Origin: Actinomycetota bacterium
Lineage (GTDB): Bacteria; Actinomycetota; Acidimicrobiia; Acidimicrobiales; JAFATL01
Length of the DNA stretch: 5,565 bases
NCBI GenBank assembly: GCA_019243975.1
Contig: JAFATL010000280.1
Coordinates: 1 to 5,565, forward strand
Direction: 5' to 3'
The notes beneath the pieces were generated by a model. It saw nothing but the letters and a program-made list of their open reading frames with translations. It had not been told where the DNA came from and made no database searches. Position numbers and translations under genes: made by a program. Positions 4,845-5,565 of this stretch are shown here, piece by piece. How positions within the stretch are numbered: position 1 is the first letter of the stretch; every line of letters begins with the position of its first letter.

Positions 4845-5270
4845 TCAGTCCTCCGGCCACATCCCGTACGCGTAGGTCGGGCGCAATCGCGCCATGAGGC
4901 GCTTGTCTTTGACCATGGCGCGGCGGTAGTCGTCCCAGTCGGGGTGCTCGCCCTGCACGGCGCGGTAGTACTCGACCAGCTCGTCGACCGTCGCGTCGTC
5001 GGGCTGCGCCGCGACCGGCGTCAGCTCCACGTCGCCGTCGACGACGAGGTACGCCCAAAAGTCCTCGCGGCCGATGTAGAGCGACGCGTGCGGGTTGCGG
5101 CGCAGGTTCTTCGTCTTGGCCCGGTCATCGGTGATCGAGATGCGCACGATGCCGTCGTCACCCAGGTGGTAGGCGATGTTCGACAGCTGCGGCCGCCCGT
5201 CCCGGCGCTGCGTGACCAGCACCCCCCGCCGGTTCTCCCTCACCACTTCGAGCGCACGTTCCAGTTCCAT
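4845..5270 (-). CDS. Rv1155-like PPOX-class F420-binding split-beta-barrel protein (FDOR-B type)
   Basis: The 141-residue protein matches the pattern of Mycobacterium tuberculosis Rv1155 from memory. It shows GVLVTQRRDGRPQLSNIAYHL (16-36), then ITDDRAKTKNLRRNP (46-60), which lines the deazaflavin phosphate and side-chain pocket, a central barrel strand WAYLVVDGDVELTP (72-85), and GEHPDWDDYRRAMVKDKR (107-124). Members of this FDOR-B group bind coenzyme F420 and are thought to carry out two-electron reductions; the substrate is unknown here. The start is ATG 5270, which aligns with the family N-terminus. A GTG at 5294 would add eight residues. The ribosome site is weak. The gene lies 46 nt downstream of a GNAT gene on the same strand and probably shares its transcript. 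Its stop directly abuts that of the convergent protease gene. F420 binding is inferred by similarity; an FMN-binding relative is the main alternative. Confidence 0.88.
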   Translation of the reverse strand: MELERALEVVRENRRGVLVTQRRDGRPQLSNIAYHLGDDGIVRISITDDRAKTKNLRRNPHASLYIGREDFWAYLVVDGDVELTPVAAQPDDATVDELVEYYRAVQGEHPDWDDYRRAMVKDKRLMARLRPTYAYGMWPED

Positions 5271-5316
5271 ACCGGGCTCAACCCCCAGTTCCACGCACCT
5301 GTTCCGGGCGCTTCGC

Positions 5317-5565
5317 TCAGGTTGAAGCGGTGGCGGCTCGCACCATGGTGCGGGTGTGCCCGTGCTGGCCGACCACCACGAAGCCAAGCGACGCGTAGAG
5401 GTGCCGGGCAGGATTCTTCTCCGCGACGCTGAGGCTCAGGGCGCCGTACCCCTGCGCAACGCTGGCCTCCACGAGGTCGGTCAGCAGCCGCCGGCCGATC
5501 CCCTCGTGTCGACGGGGAGCGATGACGGCGATCGACAGTTCGGGCACGTCCTCGCCGACGAAGCC
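5317..5565 (-). CDS. GNAT-family N-acetyltransferase, C-terminal part (5' end beyond window)
   Basis: The frame stays open to the right edge of the window, and its first codons read GFVGEDVPELSIAVIAP. The gene therefore starts outside and the GTG at 5547 is probably internal. The visible 82 residues hold the GNAT acetyl-CoA site: strand beta4 (ELSIAVIAP), then the pyrophosphate loop RRHEGIGRRLL (the R/Q-x-x-G-x-G/A motif), and the later strand, helix and turn with NPARHLYASLGFVVVGQ, typical of motif B. Enzymes of this family move an acetyl group from acetyl-CoA to an amine on a small molecule, peptide or protein. The substrate-defining N-terminal half is missing, so no specificity can be proposed. 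It ends TGA at 5317-5319, 46 nt before the F420-binding protein gene. Confidence 0.88.
   Translation of the reverse strand, partial: GFVGEDVPELSIAVIAPRRHEGIGRRLLTDLVEASVAQGYGALSLSVAEKNPARHLYASLGFVVVGQHGHTRTMVRAATAST

Noticed and set aside
5271..5316. Short direct repeat (CCAGTTCC / CCTGTTCC) between the GNAT and F420-binding protein genes
   Set aside because: Only 8 nt with one mismatch, in a 46-nt spacer; too weak to call as a regulatory element.

Overview
The window is high-GC coding DNA with almost no intergenic space, frequent GTG starts, stop/start overlaps and a probable F420-binding protein of the Rv1155 type. Together these suggest a high-GC actinobacterium or close relative. The exact lineage cannot be read from the window. 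I see no rRNA, tRNA, CRISPR array, insertion sequence or phage gene.

Positions 1-2528, plus strand: a tightly packed run of four genes. The first is the 3' part of an aminoglycoside-phosphotransferase-like (APH) kinase. A second, nearly complete APH-fold kinase follows. The third gene overlaps the second and encodes a stand-alone protein related to the glutaminase (C-terminal) half of CTP synthase. The fourth encodes a 67-residue protein that looks like an isolated histidine-kinase dimerisation domain without its phosphorylatable histidine. Overlaps or gaps of about 7-25 nt imply one transcript whose promoter lies left of the window. Two small-molecule kinases beside an amidotransferase-like protein suggest metabolite modification, but no substrate can be named.

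Positions 2537-3815, minus strand: an operon reading right to left. A VOC-superfamily (glyoxalase/dioxygenase fold) protein is followed by two overlapping crcB genes encoding the two halves of a Fluc fluoride channel. The two halves differ at the pore Phe-box positions, as expected for an asymmetric heterodimer. The VOC gene may be transcribed leaderless from a TANNNT -10 box six bases before its GTG.

Positions 3816-3947: the only real intergenic region, a divergent promoter region with an inverted repeat followed by five T's, and several GTTTCG-like repeats. I found no recognisable fluoride riboswitch.

Positions 3948-4844, plus strand: a secreted trypsin-like (S1-fold) serine protease with signal peptide, full His/Asp/Ser triad, four cysteines in the mature part and an unusual Gly/Leu-rich hydrophobic C-terminal tail. 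Its stop codon directly abuts the stop codon of the next, convergent gene.

Positions 4845-5565, minus strand: a GNAT acetyltransferase, cut by the window end, followed 46 nt downstream by an Rv1155-like split-beta-barrel F420-binding protein.

Nothing here is a clear-cut new defence or mobile system. The points most worth checking are the orphan HisKA-like mini-protein, the CTP-synthase-like protein with an altered glutaminase triad beside two kinases, the VOC-crcB-crcB coupling, and the protease tail.
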